Positions 18,749 through 26,451 of a stretch of 64,000 nt of DNA are shown here, piece after piece. The first letter of the stretch is position 1. The number at the start of each line of letters is the position of its first letter. The notes beneath the pieces were generated by a model. That model had not been told where the DNA came from. It was given only the letters and a program-made list of their open reading frames with translations, and ran no database searches. This DNA comes from JBBSBL01 sp963735885. GTDB taxonomy: Bacteria; Actinomycetota; Thermoleophilia; Solirubrobacterales; Solirubrobacteraceae. The stretch is taken from assembly GCA_963735885.1 (NCBI GenBank), contig CAVTMP010000004.1:620001-684000 (forward strand). The letters run 5' to 3'. The translations under genes were made by a program, and so were the position numbers.

Positions 18749-18755
18749 TACACTA
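18749..18755. promoter_or_regulatory. Symmetric bidirectional -10 element (TACACTA)
   Basis: The plus strand reads TACACT (18749 to 18754), ending 8 nt before ATG 18763. The minus strand reads TAGTGT (18755 to 18750), ending 7 nt before GTG 18742. A single 7-mer thus supplies both -10 boxes, and both genes would be transcribed essentially without a leader. Confidence 0.55.
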
Positions 18756-18762
18756 CCTGCCG

Positions 18763-20100
18763 ATGACCCGCCTCCTCACCTTTTTTCTGACCGGTCTCGC
18801 CATCGCCGGGCTGGTCGCCGCGCCCGCGCCGGCGGCGAAGAAGCGGAGCCACAAGCGCCCGGCGCCGAAGGCCAAGAAGATCGTGGCCAAGCGACCCGTG
18901 CCGCAGGGCTTCGTCGGCGTCAACGTCGACGGCCCGATGCTGAGCGACGCCACGGGCCTCGCCGATCGCGAGTACGGCCAGATGGTCGCGGGCGGCATCG
19001 AGACGACCCGCATCGTGTTCTTCTGGTCCCGCATGCAGCCCTACCGCACGGTGGCCGACGTGCCCCTCGCCCAGCGGCGCCGGTTCCGCAGCATCGTCGG
19101 CGGCGTGCCCACCGACTTCTCCGAGATGGACCGCGCCGTCGCCTCGGCGTCCCGTCGCGGCCTCCCGGTGCTTCCGGTCCTCGTCCGGGCGCCGGACTGG
19201 GCGGCGTGGAACCCGCAGTCGAACGCCCCGATCCCGCGGGACGTGCGCAGCTACACGCGCTTCCTCGAGGCCGTGGTCAAGCGCTACGGCCCGAAGGGGC
19301 GGTTCTGGAAGGAGAACCGGGGGCTCCGCGCGCGGCCGCTGCGCGAGTGGGAGGTCTGGAACGAGCCGAACATCTCCCTCTACTGGCCCCAGCCGTTCGA
19401 CTCCGGCCCGGCGACGGACCCCTCGGGCGCGCCCGTGCCCGCGGGGCCCCAGCGCGACCGGCTGACCTATCCGTACCTCCTGCGGGCGTCCTACCGCGCG
19501 ATCAAGCGCGCCGACCGGGGCGCCAAGGTCGTCCTCGCCGCGCTCACGAACTTCTCCTGGGAGTCGCTGGGCTTCATCTACGACTCGTTCGCCCGCAAGG
19601 GCGGCCGGTACTTCGACGCGGTCGCGGTCCAGACCTACACCTGGGAGCCGCGCAACATCATCACCGCGCTGCGCAACGTTCGCCGCGTGATGAACCGGCG
19701 CGGCGACCGCCGCAAGCCGATCTACTGGACCGAGCTCAACTGGCCGGCCGCCTGTCGCGCGTACGACTGCGAGCCCTCCCGCGGCGGGAAGCGATCCGAC
19801 CAGCTGACGCGCAACATCTACGGCGTCGAGACGACCGACGCGGGTTCCGCGCAGAAGCTCGACGAGGCGATGCGGCTGCTCGTGCGCGACCGCGCCAAGC
19901 TGGGCCTGACGCGGGTCTACGTCTACACCTGGCTCTCCCGGTACAAGAGCCCGGAGGACCCGTTCGACTACTCTGGGCTGCGCGCCCTCGGCGACGGCCG
20001 GGTCGCCGACAAGCCCTCCCTCGTCGCGCTGCGCCGCCGGGCCCTGGCGCTCGAAGGCTGCAAGTCCGGCGTGAAGGCGTCCGTCACCCGCTGCCGGTAG
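18763..20100 (+). CDS. Secreted clan GH-A glycoside hydrolase-like protein (copy 1)
   Basis: A 445-residue protein with a signal peptide (MTRLLTFFLTGLAIAGLVAAPAPAA, cleavage near residue 25) followed by a Lys/Arg-rich linker. The TIM-barrel part has the clan GH-A acid/base Glu in EVWNEPNIS and a nucleophile candidate in YWTELNWP, the layout of GH39/GH5-like enzymes. The C-terminus holds two Cys that may pair (LEGCKSGVK, SVTRCR). It probably acts on, or binds, the glycan made by this locus outside the cell. Start ATG 18763 is supported by the TACACT box. A tandem paralogue follows with a 1-bp overlap. The substrate is unknown. Confidence 0.8.
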   Translation: MTRLLTFFLTGLAIAGLVAAPAPAAKKRSHKRPAPKAKKIVAKRPVPQGFVGVNVDGPMLSDATGLADREYGQMVAGGIETTRIVFFWSRMQPYRTVADVPLAQRRRFRSIVGGVPTDFSEMDRAVASASRRGLPVLPVLVRAPDWAAWNPQSNAPIPRDVRSYTRFLEAVVKRYGPKGRFWKENRGLRARPLREWEVWNEPNISLYWPQPFDSGPATDPSGAPVPAGPQRDRLTYPYLLRASYRAIKRADRGAKVVLAALTNFSWESLGFIYDSFARKGGRYFDAVAVQTYTWEPRNIITALRNVRRVMNRRGDRRKPIYWTELNWPAACRAYDCEPSRGGKRSDQLTRNIYGVETTDAGSAQKLDEAMRLLVRDRAKLGLTRVYVYTWLSRYKSPEDPFDYSGLRALGDGRVADKPSLVALRRRALALEGCKSGVKASVTRCR

Positions 20101-21297
20101 TGCCCCGAGCCCTCCTCCCGGCGCTGCTCGCCGGCCTGCTCGTCGCCGCGCTCGCGGCGACGCCGGCCGGCGCGGCGCCGGCGCGCCAGGTCCCGCAGGG
20201 CTTCCTCGGCGCGAACTTCGACCTCCTGCTCGTCGAGCGGCAGGGCTCCGTCGCCGGCGAGGTGGCGCGCATGGCGAGCGCCGGGGTCGAGTCGGTGCGG
20301 ATGCCGGTGTACTGGTACCGCCTGCAGCCCTGGGCTCGCTGGGATCTCGTGCCCGCGGGACGACGGCGGAGCCTGCGCGCCGTCGCGGGCGTCCCGACCG
20401 ACCTCGGGTGGCTCGACCGCGTGGTCGGGGCTCTCGCGCGGCGGGGCGTCACGGTGCTGCCGACGGTGCTCGGCGCGCCGGCGTGGGCCCGCGCCGAGGT
20501 CACGAGTCCCATCCTGACGCCGCGCGACCCCGCCGGGTACGCGGCGCTCATGGCCGGCCTCGTGCGGCGCTACGGGCCCCGCGGCGCCTTCTGGCGCGAG
20601 CACCCGGCCGTCCCCCGGCGCCCCGTGCGCACGTGGCAGATCTGGAACGAGCCCGACAACTCCTACTACTGGCCCGCGCCCTTCGCCGGCTCCTACGTCC
20701 GACTCCTGCGCGCGGCCGCGACCGCGATCCGCCGGACCGATCGGGGCGCCCGGGTCCTCCTGGCCAGCCTGACCAACCGGTCGTGGGAGGCGCTCGACGC
20801 GATCTACCGCGCCGGCGGGCGCGGGAGCTTCGACGAGGTGGCGCTGAACCCGTTCACCCGCGACCCGCGGGACGTCCTGCGGGTCGTCGACTCCAACCGC
20901 CGGGTCATGGCGACCCGCGGCGACGCGCGACTGCGCATCGCGCTGACCGAGGTGTCCTGGCCCTCCTCCGCCGGGCGGCTGCGCGTGCCGTTCTTCGCCG
21001 AGGTGACCCGGATCGGCCAGGCCGCCCGCGTCCGCCAGGCGCTGCCGCTGCTCGCCCGGGCGCGACGCTCACGCCGGCTGAGCGCGCTGTACTGGTACAC
21101 CTGGGCCTCCACGGACATCGGCAGCGACTTCACCTTCCGCTACGCGGGCCTGCGCCGTCGTGCTCCGCGGCCGGACCGCCGACAAGCCGGCGCTCGCGGC
21201 GTGGCGCGGCGCCGCGCTGCGCCTCGAGGGCTGCCGCGCGAAGGTCGTGGCGACGGGGTGCGCGCCGACGGCGCGCGGCCGGGCGCGGGCGCGATAG
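20100..21297 (+). CDS. Secreted clan GH-A glycoside hydrolase-like protein (copy 2), frameshifted near 3' end
   Basis: Paralogue of the preceding gene: signal peptide ALLPALLAGLLVAALAATPAGAA, then VPQGFLGANFD, IWNEPDNSYYWP with the acid/base Glu, and ALTEVSWPSS with the nucleophile candidate. GTG 20100 overlaps the TAG of copy 1 (TAGTG). Near 21155 an extra C shifts the frame. Without it the end reads LRVVLRGRTADKPALAAW and LRLEGCRAKVVATGC, which aligns with the tail of copy 1, and stops at TAG 21295. Corrected length is about 398 residues. The lysine-rich linker of copy 1 is absent. Likely a periplasmic or surface enzyme of the glycan system. Confidence 0.75.
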
Positions 21298-21326
21298 CGG
21301 GACGCCCGAGCGCCCCGGGCACCGGG

Positions 21327-22379
21327 CTACGTCGCGAGGTCCGCGAGCAGGCGGTCGACCCGCTGCGCCGCCGCGGCCCAGGTCAGCTCCCCGGCCCGCG
21401 CGAGGCCGCGCGCGCGCAGATCCGCGCGGGTGCCGGGCTCGCCCACGACGCGGAGCAGCGCACCGGCGACCGCCTCGCGGTCGTCGGGATCCACGAGCAG
21501 CGCGGCGCCGCCGGTCGTCTCCGGCAGCGCCGCCCGGTCGGCGGCGACGACCGGGACCCCGCTCGCCATCGCCTCCACGACCGTCAGTCCGAAGCCCTCG
21601 TAGACGGAGGGGAGAACGAAGGCGCGGGCGCCGGCATAGAGCCCCGGGAGGAGGGCGTCCGGCACGTGGCCGAGCGCGCGCACGGACCCCACGCCGTCCT
21701 CCGCCTGCAGGTGCGGGCGCCCGCCGCCCGCCGCGACGAGGTCGACGCCCTCGGCCGCGAGCGTCGCCGCGGCGGGCCCGAGCGCGGCCAGGTTCTTCCG
21801 GGCGATCCGGCTCGCCACGGTGAGCACGTAGGGACGCGCGAGGCCCAGCGCGCGCCGCGCGGGATCGGGATCGGCGTCCGGGCGGAAGCGCTCGTCCACG
21901 CCGCCCGGGATGACGACGACCCGCTCGGGCGCGGCGCCGAGCAGCGCGACGATCTCGTCGCGCGAGAAGGAGGACACCGTCACGACGCGGACGGCGCGCC
22001 GCGCGATCGCCGGCAGGACGGCGCGCTGCCACGCCACGTAGGCTCGGCTGTAGAACCCCGGGAACCGCAGCGCGGCGGCGTCGTGGACGACGACGACGTT
22101 GCGGGGGAAGGCGACGGGCGCGAGGTTGGCGGGTGAGAACAGCACCCCGGCCCGGGCCCGTCGGGCCACCGCCGGAAGCCAGACCTGCTCCCAGGCATGG
22201 CCCGCCCGGTGACTCAGCCGGGTGGGCGGGCGGACGACCCGATAGGCGCCCGGTCGCCCGGCCGGCAGCCGCGTCGCCATCTCCCGCGCCCAGCGCTCGA
22301 CCCCACCGAGCTCCGGCCGCACGGCGGCGCGGGCGTTCACGAGGATCGGACGAGGTGGCGGCACGGCGGACCGCGCCAC
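21327..22379 (-). CDS. Family 4-type (GT-B) glycosyltransferase
   Basis: A 350-residue GT-B enzyme: N-terminal RPELGGVERWAREMATRL, central VVVVHDAAALRFPGFYSRAY, donor-domain VLTVASRIARKN and the EX7E motif YEGFGLTVVEAMASGVPVVAADR. The minus strand has TATCGT at 22383 to 22378, which overlaps the GTG at 22379. The true start may therefore be the in-frame GTG 22364, giving VPPPRPILVNARAAV. Only 5 bp separate the annotated start from the divergent fused glycosyltransferase gene, so at least one of the two starts is probably downstream. It is convergent with the glycosidase pair. Confidence 0.84.
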   Translation of the reverse strand: MARSAVPPPRPILVNARAAVRPELGGVERWAREMATRLPAGRPGAYRVVRPPTRLSHRAGHAWEQVWLPAVARRARAGVLFSPANLAPVAFPRNVVVVHDAAALRFPGFYSRAYVAWQRAVLPAIARRAVRVVTVSSFSRDEIVALLGAAPERVVVIPGGVDERFRPDADPDPARRALGLARPYVLTVASRIARKNLAALGPAAATLAAEGVDLVAAGGGRPHLQAEDGVGSVRALGHVPDALLPGLYAGARAFVLPSVYEGFGLTVVEAMASGVPVVAADRAALPETTGGAALLVDPDDREAVAGALLRVVGEPGTRADLRARGLARAGELTWAAAAQRVDRLLADLAT

Positions 22380-22384
22380 GATAG

Positions 22385-24529
22385 ATGTTCGTCTCCGTGC
22401 CGATCCTCTTCACCAGCTACTCGGGCCTCTACGGCGGCGCCGAGCGCATCCTGCTCGACGTGCTGGGCGGCGTCGGCGAGCCGGCCGTCCTCGCCTGCCC
22501 GGCGGGCGGCCTGGCCGACCGGGCCCGGGCGCGGGACGTGCCCGTGCTCACGCTCCCCACCCGCCGGATCCAGGCGCGCGGGACGGTGCGCGACCGCGCG
22601 GCCGCCCCGTTGCGGCTCGGCGCCCACGGGCGGGAGATCCGGGACCTCGCCATCGCGCTCGGCGCCCCGGTCGTCGTGGCCTGGGGCATGCGCAGCGCGA
22701 TCGCCGCCGCCGCCGGCCTCGCCGGCCTGCGGGACCGCCCGCGCCTGGTGTTCGAGCACGTGGACCTCCTCCCGCCGGGGCCCGTGGGGCGCGCCGTCCG
22801 CGCGGCCGCCCGCCGCGCCGACGCGATCGTCTGCCTGTCCGGCGCGATCGCCGAGGACCTCGATCCCGGCGGCGCCCTCGCCGCCCGCATCCACGTCGTG
22901 CGCCCCGGGGTGGTCGTGCCGGACGCCGCGCCGCCCCCGCCGCCGCCGGGCGCTCCGACCGCCCTCGTCCTCGGCGCGCTCGTGCCGTGGAAGCGCCCCG
23001 GTCTCGCGCTCGAGGCGGTGGCCGGCGCGCGCGCCTCGGTGCCGGGGCTCCGCGCCGTGGTGGCCGGGCCGCCGATCGGGGAGGACGGCGCCGCGCTGCT
23101 CGCCGCGCTCCGCGCCCGGGCCGCCGCGCCCGACCTCGCCGGTCACGTCGAGCTCTCGGGCGCGCTCGACGATCCGGCGGCGGCGCTCGCCGCCGCCACC
23201 TGCCTGCTGCACGCCGCCGATCGCGAGCCCTACGGGATGGTGCTGGCCGAGGCGCTGGCGGCCGGGCGGCCGGTCATCGCCCCGGCCGGCGGCGGGGCGC
23301 TGGAGGTCCTCGACCCGGGGTGCGGCCGGCTCTACCCGCCCGGCGACGCCGCCGCGGCGGCGCGGGCGCTCGCCGAGGTGGCGGGGGATCCCGATCTCGC
23401 CGCGGCCATGGGCCGGGCGGGCTGGGCCCGCGCCCGCGAGCGTCTCCGCCTCGAGCCGGCGCTGGAGCGATGGCGGGCGGCGGCGCTCGGGTCGGACGGG
23501 CCCGCCTCGGCCGGCGCGCCGCGGGCCGGGGACGGCGATGCGTCCACGGCGCCCCGGGGACCGGGCGCGGGCGGCGCGGCGACGGGGCGGGCGCGCGACG
23601 GCCGCGCGGCGGGGGGCCCGCTCGCCCTCGTCACGGTCACCCACGACTCCGCCGCCGACCTCCGGCGCCTGCTCGCATCCGTGTCACGGCACCTGCCGAC
23701 GGCCCGGGTGGTCGTGGTGGACTCCGGGTCGGGCGACGGGTCGCTCGCGGTGGCCCGCGCCTGGCCGGGCGACGCGATCGTGATCGACCTCGGCGCCAAC
23801 GAGGGCTTCGGCCGCGGCTCGAATCGCGGCGTGGCCGCACTCGGCGAGAGCGCGGACGTGGCCGTGCTCGTCAACCCCGACGTCGAGCTGGTCGACGCGT
23901 CGCTGGAGTCCCTCGCCGCCGAGCTCCGTCGCCCCGGCGCCCCCGACCGCCTGCTCGCGCCCGTCGTCCTGCACCCCGACGGGCGACGTCAGGACTCGGC
24001 GCAGCCCGCGCCGGCCACGGCGATCCAGGCGCTGCGCGCGCTTGTGCCCCCCGCCGCGCTCCCGGCGCCCCTGCGCCGCCGGGTCGAGCCCTTCCGCTCG
24101 GCCGCCCCGCGTCGCGTGGCGTGGGCCGTCGGCTGCTGCGTCGCCGGCCGGACCGCGACGCTGCGGCGCCTCGGGCCGTTCGACGAGCGCGCCTTCCTCT
24201 ACGGCGAGGATCTCGACCTCGGGCTGCGCGCCGCCGCGGCCGGCGTGGAGACGTGGTTCATGCCCGGGGCCCGCGTGGTGCACCGCGAGGCCCACAGCTC
24301 GGCGGGCGCCTTCGCCGGCGAGCCGGTGGACCTGCTCGCGGGGCGCCGGCGCGCGGTCGTCGCCGAGCGTCTCGGTCCGCGGCGCGCCGCGGTCGACGAC
24401 TGGCTGCAGATGACGACGTTCGCCGATCGCATCGCGCTGCGGCGCGTGCTCGGGCGCGACGCCGCCCGCGAGCGCGCGCAGCTCGCCGCGACCTGGCGGA
24501 GCCGTCGCGCGGCGAAGCGGGCGGCGTGA
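22385..24529 (+). CDS. Glycosyltransferase fusion: GT4-type domain plus GT2-type domain
   Basis: A 714-residue protein. Residues about 5 to 365 are a GT-B (GT4) enzyme: FTSYSGLYGGAERIL, ALVPWKRPGLALEAV and the EX7E segment REPYGMVLAEALAAGRPVIAP. An Ala/Gly/Pro-rich linker (about 370 to 415) leads to a GT2 domain: LALVTVTHDSAADL, VVVDSGSGDGS, VLVNPDVELVD, and DERAFLYGEDLDLGLR, similar to rhamnosyl-type GT2s. The linker and continuous frame argue for a real fusion that could add two sugars in succession. Start ATG 22385 is used; GTG 22397 gives VPILFTSYSGLYGG and would leave more room for the divergent promoter. The next GT2 overlaps by GTGA. Confidence 0.85.
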   Translation: MFVSVPILFTSYSGLYGGAERILLDVLGGVGEPAVLACPAGGLADRARARDVPVLTLPTRRIQARGTVRDRAAAPLRLGAHGREIRDLAIALGAPVVVAWGMRSAIAAAAGLAGLRDRPRLVFEHVDLLPPGPVGRAVRAAARRADAIVCLSGAIAEDLDPGGALAARIHVVRPGVVVPDAAPPPPPPGAPTALVLGALVPWKRPGLALEAVAGARASVPGLRAVVAGPPIGEDGAALLAALRARAAAPDLAGHVELSGALDDPAAALAAATCLLHAADREPYGMVLAEALAAGRPVIAPAGGGALEVLDPGCGRLYPPGDAAAAARALAEVAGDPDLAAAMGRAGWARARERLRLEPALERWRAAALGSDGPASAGAPRAGDGDASTAPRGPGAGGAATGRARDGRAAGGPLALVTVTHDSAADLRRLLASVSRHLPTARVVVVDSGSGDGSLAVARAWPGDAIVIDLGANEGFGRGSNRGVAALGESADVAVLVNPDVELVDASLESLAAELRRPGAPDRLLAPVVLHPDGRRQDSAQPAPATAIQALRALVPPAALPAPLRRRVEPFRSAAPRRVAWAVGCCVAGRTATLRRLGPFDERAFLYGEDLDLGLRAAAAGVETWFMPGARVVHREAHSSAGAFAGEPVDLLAGRRRAVVAERLGPRRAAVDDWLQMTTFADRIALRRVLGRDAARERAQLAATWRSRRAAKRAA

Positions 24530-25497
24530 GCCCGCCGACGCCCGTCACCGTCGTCCTGCCGAACTGGAACGGCCGGCGCTGGCTCGACGGCGTGCTCTCC
24601 TCGCTCGAGGCCCAGAGCGTGGCGCCGGCCGAGGTCGTCGTGGTCGACAACGGCTCCTCCGACGGCTCGCGCGAGCACCTCGCGGAGCGCTGGCCGGCCG
24701 TCCGGGTCGTCGCGCTCGAGCGCAACCACGGGTTCGCCGTCGCGGCCAACCGCGGCATCGCCGCCTCGGGCACGCCGCACGTCGCGCTCGTCAACACCGA
24801 CATCGTGCTCGCCCCCGACTGGGTGGCACGGGCCGGGGCGGCGCTCGACGCCCACCCGGAGGCGGCCGCCGTGGCGACGAAGATGGTCGACCTCGAGGAC
24901 CCGGCGCGGATCTACGACACCGGCGACGTGCTGCGCCGCGACGGGGCCTGCGAGCAACGCGGCCGCTTCCGCCGCGACGAGGGCCGGTGGGACGAGCCCG
25001 GGGAGGTCTGGGCGGCGTGCGCCGGGGCGGCGCTCTACCGCCGGACCGCCGTCGACGCCGTGGGCGGCTTCGACGAGCGGCTCTTCTCCTACCTCGAGGA
25101 CGTCGACCTCGGACTCCGGCTGCGCCTGGCCGGCTGGACCTGCCGCTACGAGCCGGTCGTGGCGCGCCACGCGAGCGAGGGCTCCTCCGGCCGCCTGCGC
25201 CGCCCGGTGGCCGGTTGGGTGGAGCGCAACACGCTGTTGCTCGTGGCCAAGGCGTTCCCGGTCCGCTGGCTGCCCTACGTCGCCTATCGCCAGGCGGCCT
25301 GGGCGTGGCACGCCCTGCGCGGCGGCGGTCTGCGCGCCCACCTCGGCGGGGCTGCGGCCGCCGTCCCGCTGCTCCCGGCGATGCTGGGTGAGCGCCGGGC
25401 GCTCCGGGCGCGGGCGCGAGTCTCCATCGAGGTCGCGGTGCCGCCGCGACCGCTACGAGGCCGGCGCGCCGGCGGGCACCCGGACGCGGAGGAGTAG
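24526..25497 (+). CDS. Family 2 glycosyltransferase, rhamnosyltransferase-like
   Basis: A 323-residue GT2: VTVVLPNWNGRRWL, VVVDNGSSDGS, VALVNTDIVLAPDW, and GGFDERLFSYLEDVDLGLRLRLAGW, the classic acceptor-site motif of WbbL/rhamnosyl-type GT2s. The motif set is close to that of the GT2 half of the upstream fusion, so the two may act in sequence on one glycan. Start GTG 24526 forms a GTGA overlap. It ends the glycan locus and is convergent with the uracil-DNA glycosylase gene. Confidence 0.86.
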   Translation: MSPPTPVTVVLPNWNGRRWLDGVLSSLEAQSVAPAEVVVVDNGSSDGSREHLAERWPAVRVVALERNHGFAVAANRGIAASGTPHVALVNTDIVLAPDWVARAGAALDAHPEAAAVATKMVDLEDPARIYDTGDVLRRDGACEQRGRFRRDEGRWDEPGEVWAACAGAALYRRTAVDAVGGFDERLFSYLEDVDLGLRLRLAGWTCRYEPVVARHASEGSSGRLRRPVAGWVERNTLLLVAKAFPVRWLPYVAYRQAAWAWHALRGGGLRAHLGGAAAAVPLLPAMLGERRALRARARVSIEVAVPPRPLRGRRAGGHPDAEE

Positions 25498-25533
25498 GCG
25501 CCCGACTCCGCTGGCACGACCCGCAGCCATCCT

Positions 25534-25560
25534 GCTCGACGGCGCCGGCATCGGTCGAGC
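25534..25560. terminator. Stem-loop between convergent genes
   Basis: GCTCGAC (25534 to 25540) pairs with GTCGAGC (25554 to 25560) around a 13-nt loop. It sits in the 125-bp gap between the convergent GT2 and udg genes. There is no T-run on either side, so a terminator role is inferred from position. Confidence 0.3.
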
Positions 25561-25622
25561 GCCGGGGTCAGGAGCCGCCCGGCTTGACCACGAGGCGCCC
25601 GGAGTGGTCGATGCGGGCACGG

Positions 25623-26330
25623 CTACCCGTCGAACAGCCCCAGCTGCTCCCGCGCCTCGTCGCGCAACGCCGATGGTCGCCGCTGGTCGTCCGGCTCCGG
25701 CTCCGCCGCCTCGGGGATCTCCTCGGGAGCCTCCTCCGCGGCCGGCGGCGGCAGCGCCAGCAGGTCGGGCAGCCGGGCGACGTCCTCGCGCAGCGCCGCC
25801 AGCGTCGCGGGCGTCCGCAGCCCGGCGGCCGGGTGGTAGAGCGGGTAGAGCCGCACCGCCCGGCCGCCGATCGCCCGCACCTCCGCCTGCCCGTGGACCC
25901 TGGAGATCCCGGTCTGGTCGGCGCGGAGGAGCTTCGTCGCGAAGTTCCCCAGGGTGGCGATGACCCGGGGCTCGATCAGCCGGATCTGCTCGTCCAGCCA
26001 GGGCCGGCAGGTCTCGATCTCCCCCGGCTGGGGATCGCGGTTGCCGGGCGGACGGCACTTGAGGACGTTGGCGATGAAGACGTCGGCCCGCGCCAGGCCG
26101 ACCTCCGCGAGCAGCGTGTCGAGCAGCTGTCCGGCGCGCCCGACGAACGGGAGGCCGCTGGCGTCCTCGTCGCGGCCGGGCGCCTCGCCGACGAACATCA
26201 GGTCCGCGTCGGCGTTCCCCGCCCCGAAGACGACGTTGGTCCGCGTCTCGGCGAGCGGGCAGCGCGGGCATGCGATCGCCTCCCGGTAGACCGCCTTCAG
26301 CGCCTCGCGCCGCGCGCTCGCCTCCGCCAT
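25623..26330 (-). CDS. Uracil-DNA glycosylase, family 4 (iron-sulfur), with C-terminal clamp-like motif
   Basis: A 235-residue family 4 UDG. Four Cys that bind a [4Fe-4S] cluster are visible: Cys21-X2-Cys24 and Cys92-X15-Cys108. The active-site loop reads GEAPGRDED (49 to 56) and the second motif is HPAA (166 to 169). It removes uracil from deaminated DNA. Beyond the catalytic core is a Pro/Glu-rich linker (about 195 to 215), then an ending that contains QLGLF (229 to 233), resembling the beta-sliding-clamp-binding pentapeptide QL(S/D)LF. ATG 26330 is supported by a TACCAT box ending 8 nt upstream. Confidence 0.9.
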   Translation of the reverse strand: MAEASARREALKAVYREAIACPRCPLAETRTNVVFGAGNADADLMFVGEAPGRDEDASGLPFVGRAGQLLDTLLAEVGLARADVFIANVLKCRPPGNRDPQPGEIETCRPWLDEQIRLIEPRVIATLGNFATKLLRADQTGISRVHGQAEVRAIGGRAVRLYPLYHPAAGLRTPATLAALREDVARLPDLLALPPPAAEEAPEEIPEAAEPEPDDQRRPSALRDEAREQLGLFDG

Positions 26331-26338
26331 GGCGGGCG

Positions 26339-26344
26339 ATGGTA
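26339..26344 (-). promoter_or_regulatory. -10 box for udg
   Basis: TACCAT on the minus strand ends 8 nt before ATG 26330, so the transcript should start at or next to the start codon. Confidence 0.45.
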
Positions 26345-26364
26345 GCCCCTGGCCGGGGGCGGGG

Positions 26365-26370
26365 TATGAT
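26365..26370 (+). promoter_or_regulatory. -10 box (TATGAT) for the DUF2520-panC-panB unit
   Basis: TATGAT is one mismatch from TATAAT. Transcription would begin near 26377 and leave a leader of about 75 nt before ATG 26452. No convincing -35 is seen 17 bp upstream. It lies about 20 bp from the divergent udg -10 box. Confidence 0.5.
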
Positions 26371-26376
26371 CCTCAC

Positions 26377-26413
26377 GGGGCCGTCACGCTCGGCGAGAGC
26401 GGCCGGACCCCGA
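26377..26413 (+). promoter_or_regulatory. Leader stem-loop upstream of DUF2520-panC
   Basis: At the predicted transcript start, GGGGCCG pairs with CGG-A-CCCC (one bulged A). Inside it GCTC pairs with GAGC around a GGCGA loop. The leader may be regulatory or may only stabilise the mRNA. I could not match it to a known riboswitch. Confidence 0.35.
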
Positions 26414-26451
26414 TAGCACCACGTCGCCGACACGCCACGACCGGTATCTCC

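Noticed and set aside
26377..26413. A known riboswitch upstream of panC
   Set aside because: I tried to match the hairpin to ZTP, PreQ1, guanidine and pan-type motifs and could not; only a generic structured leader is claimed.
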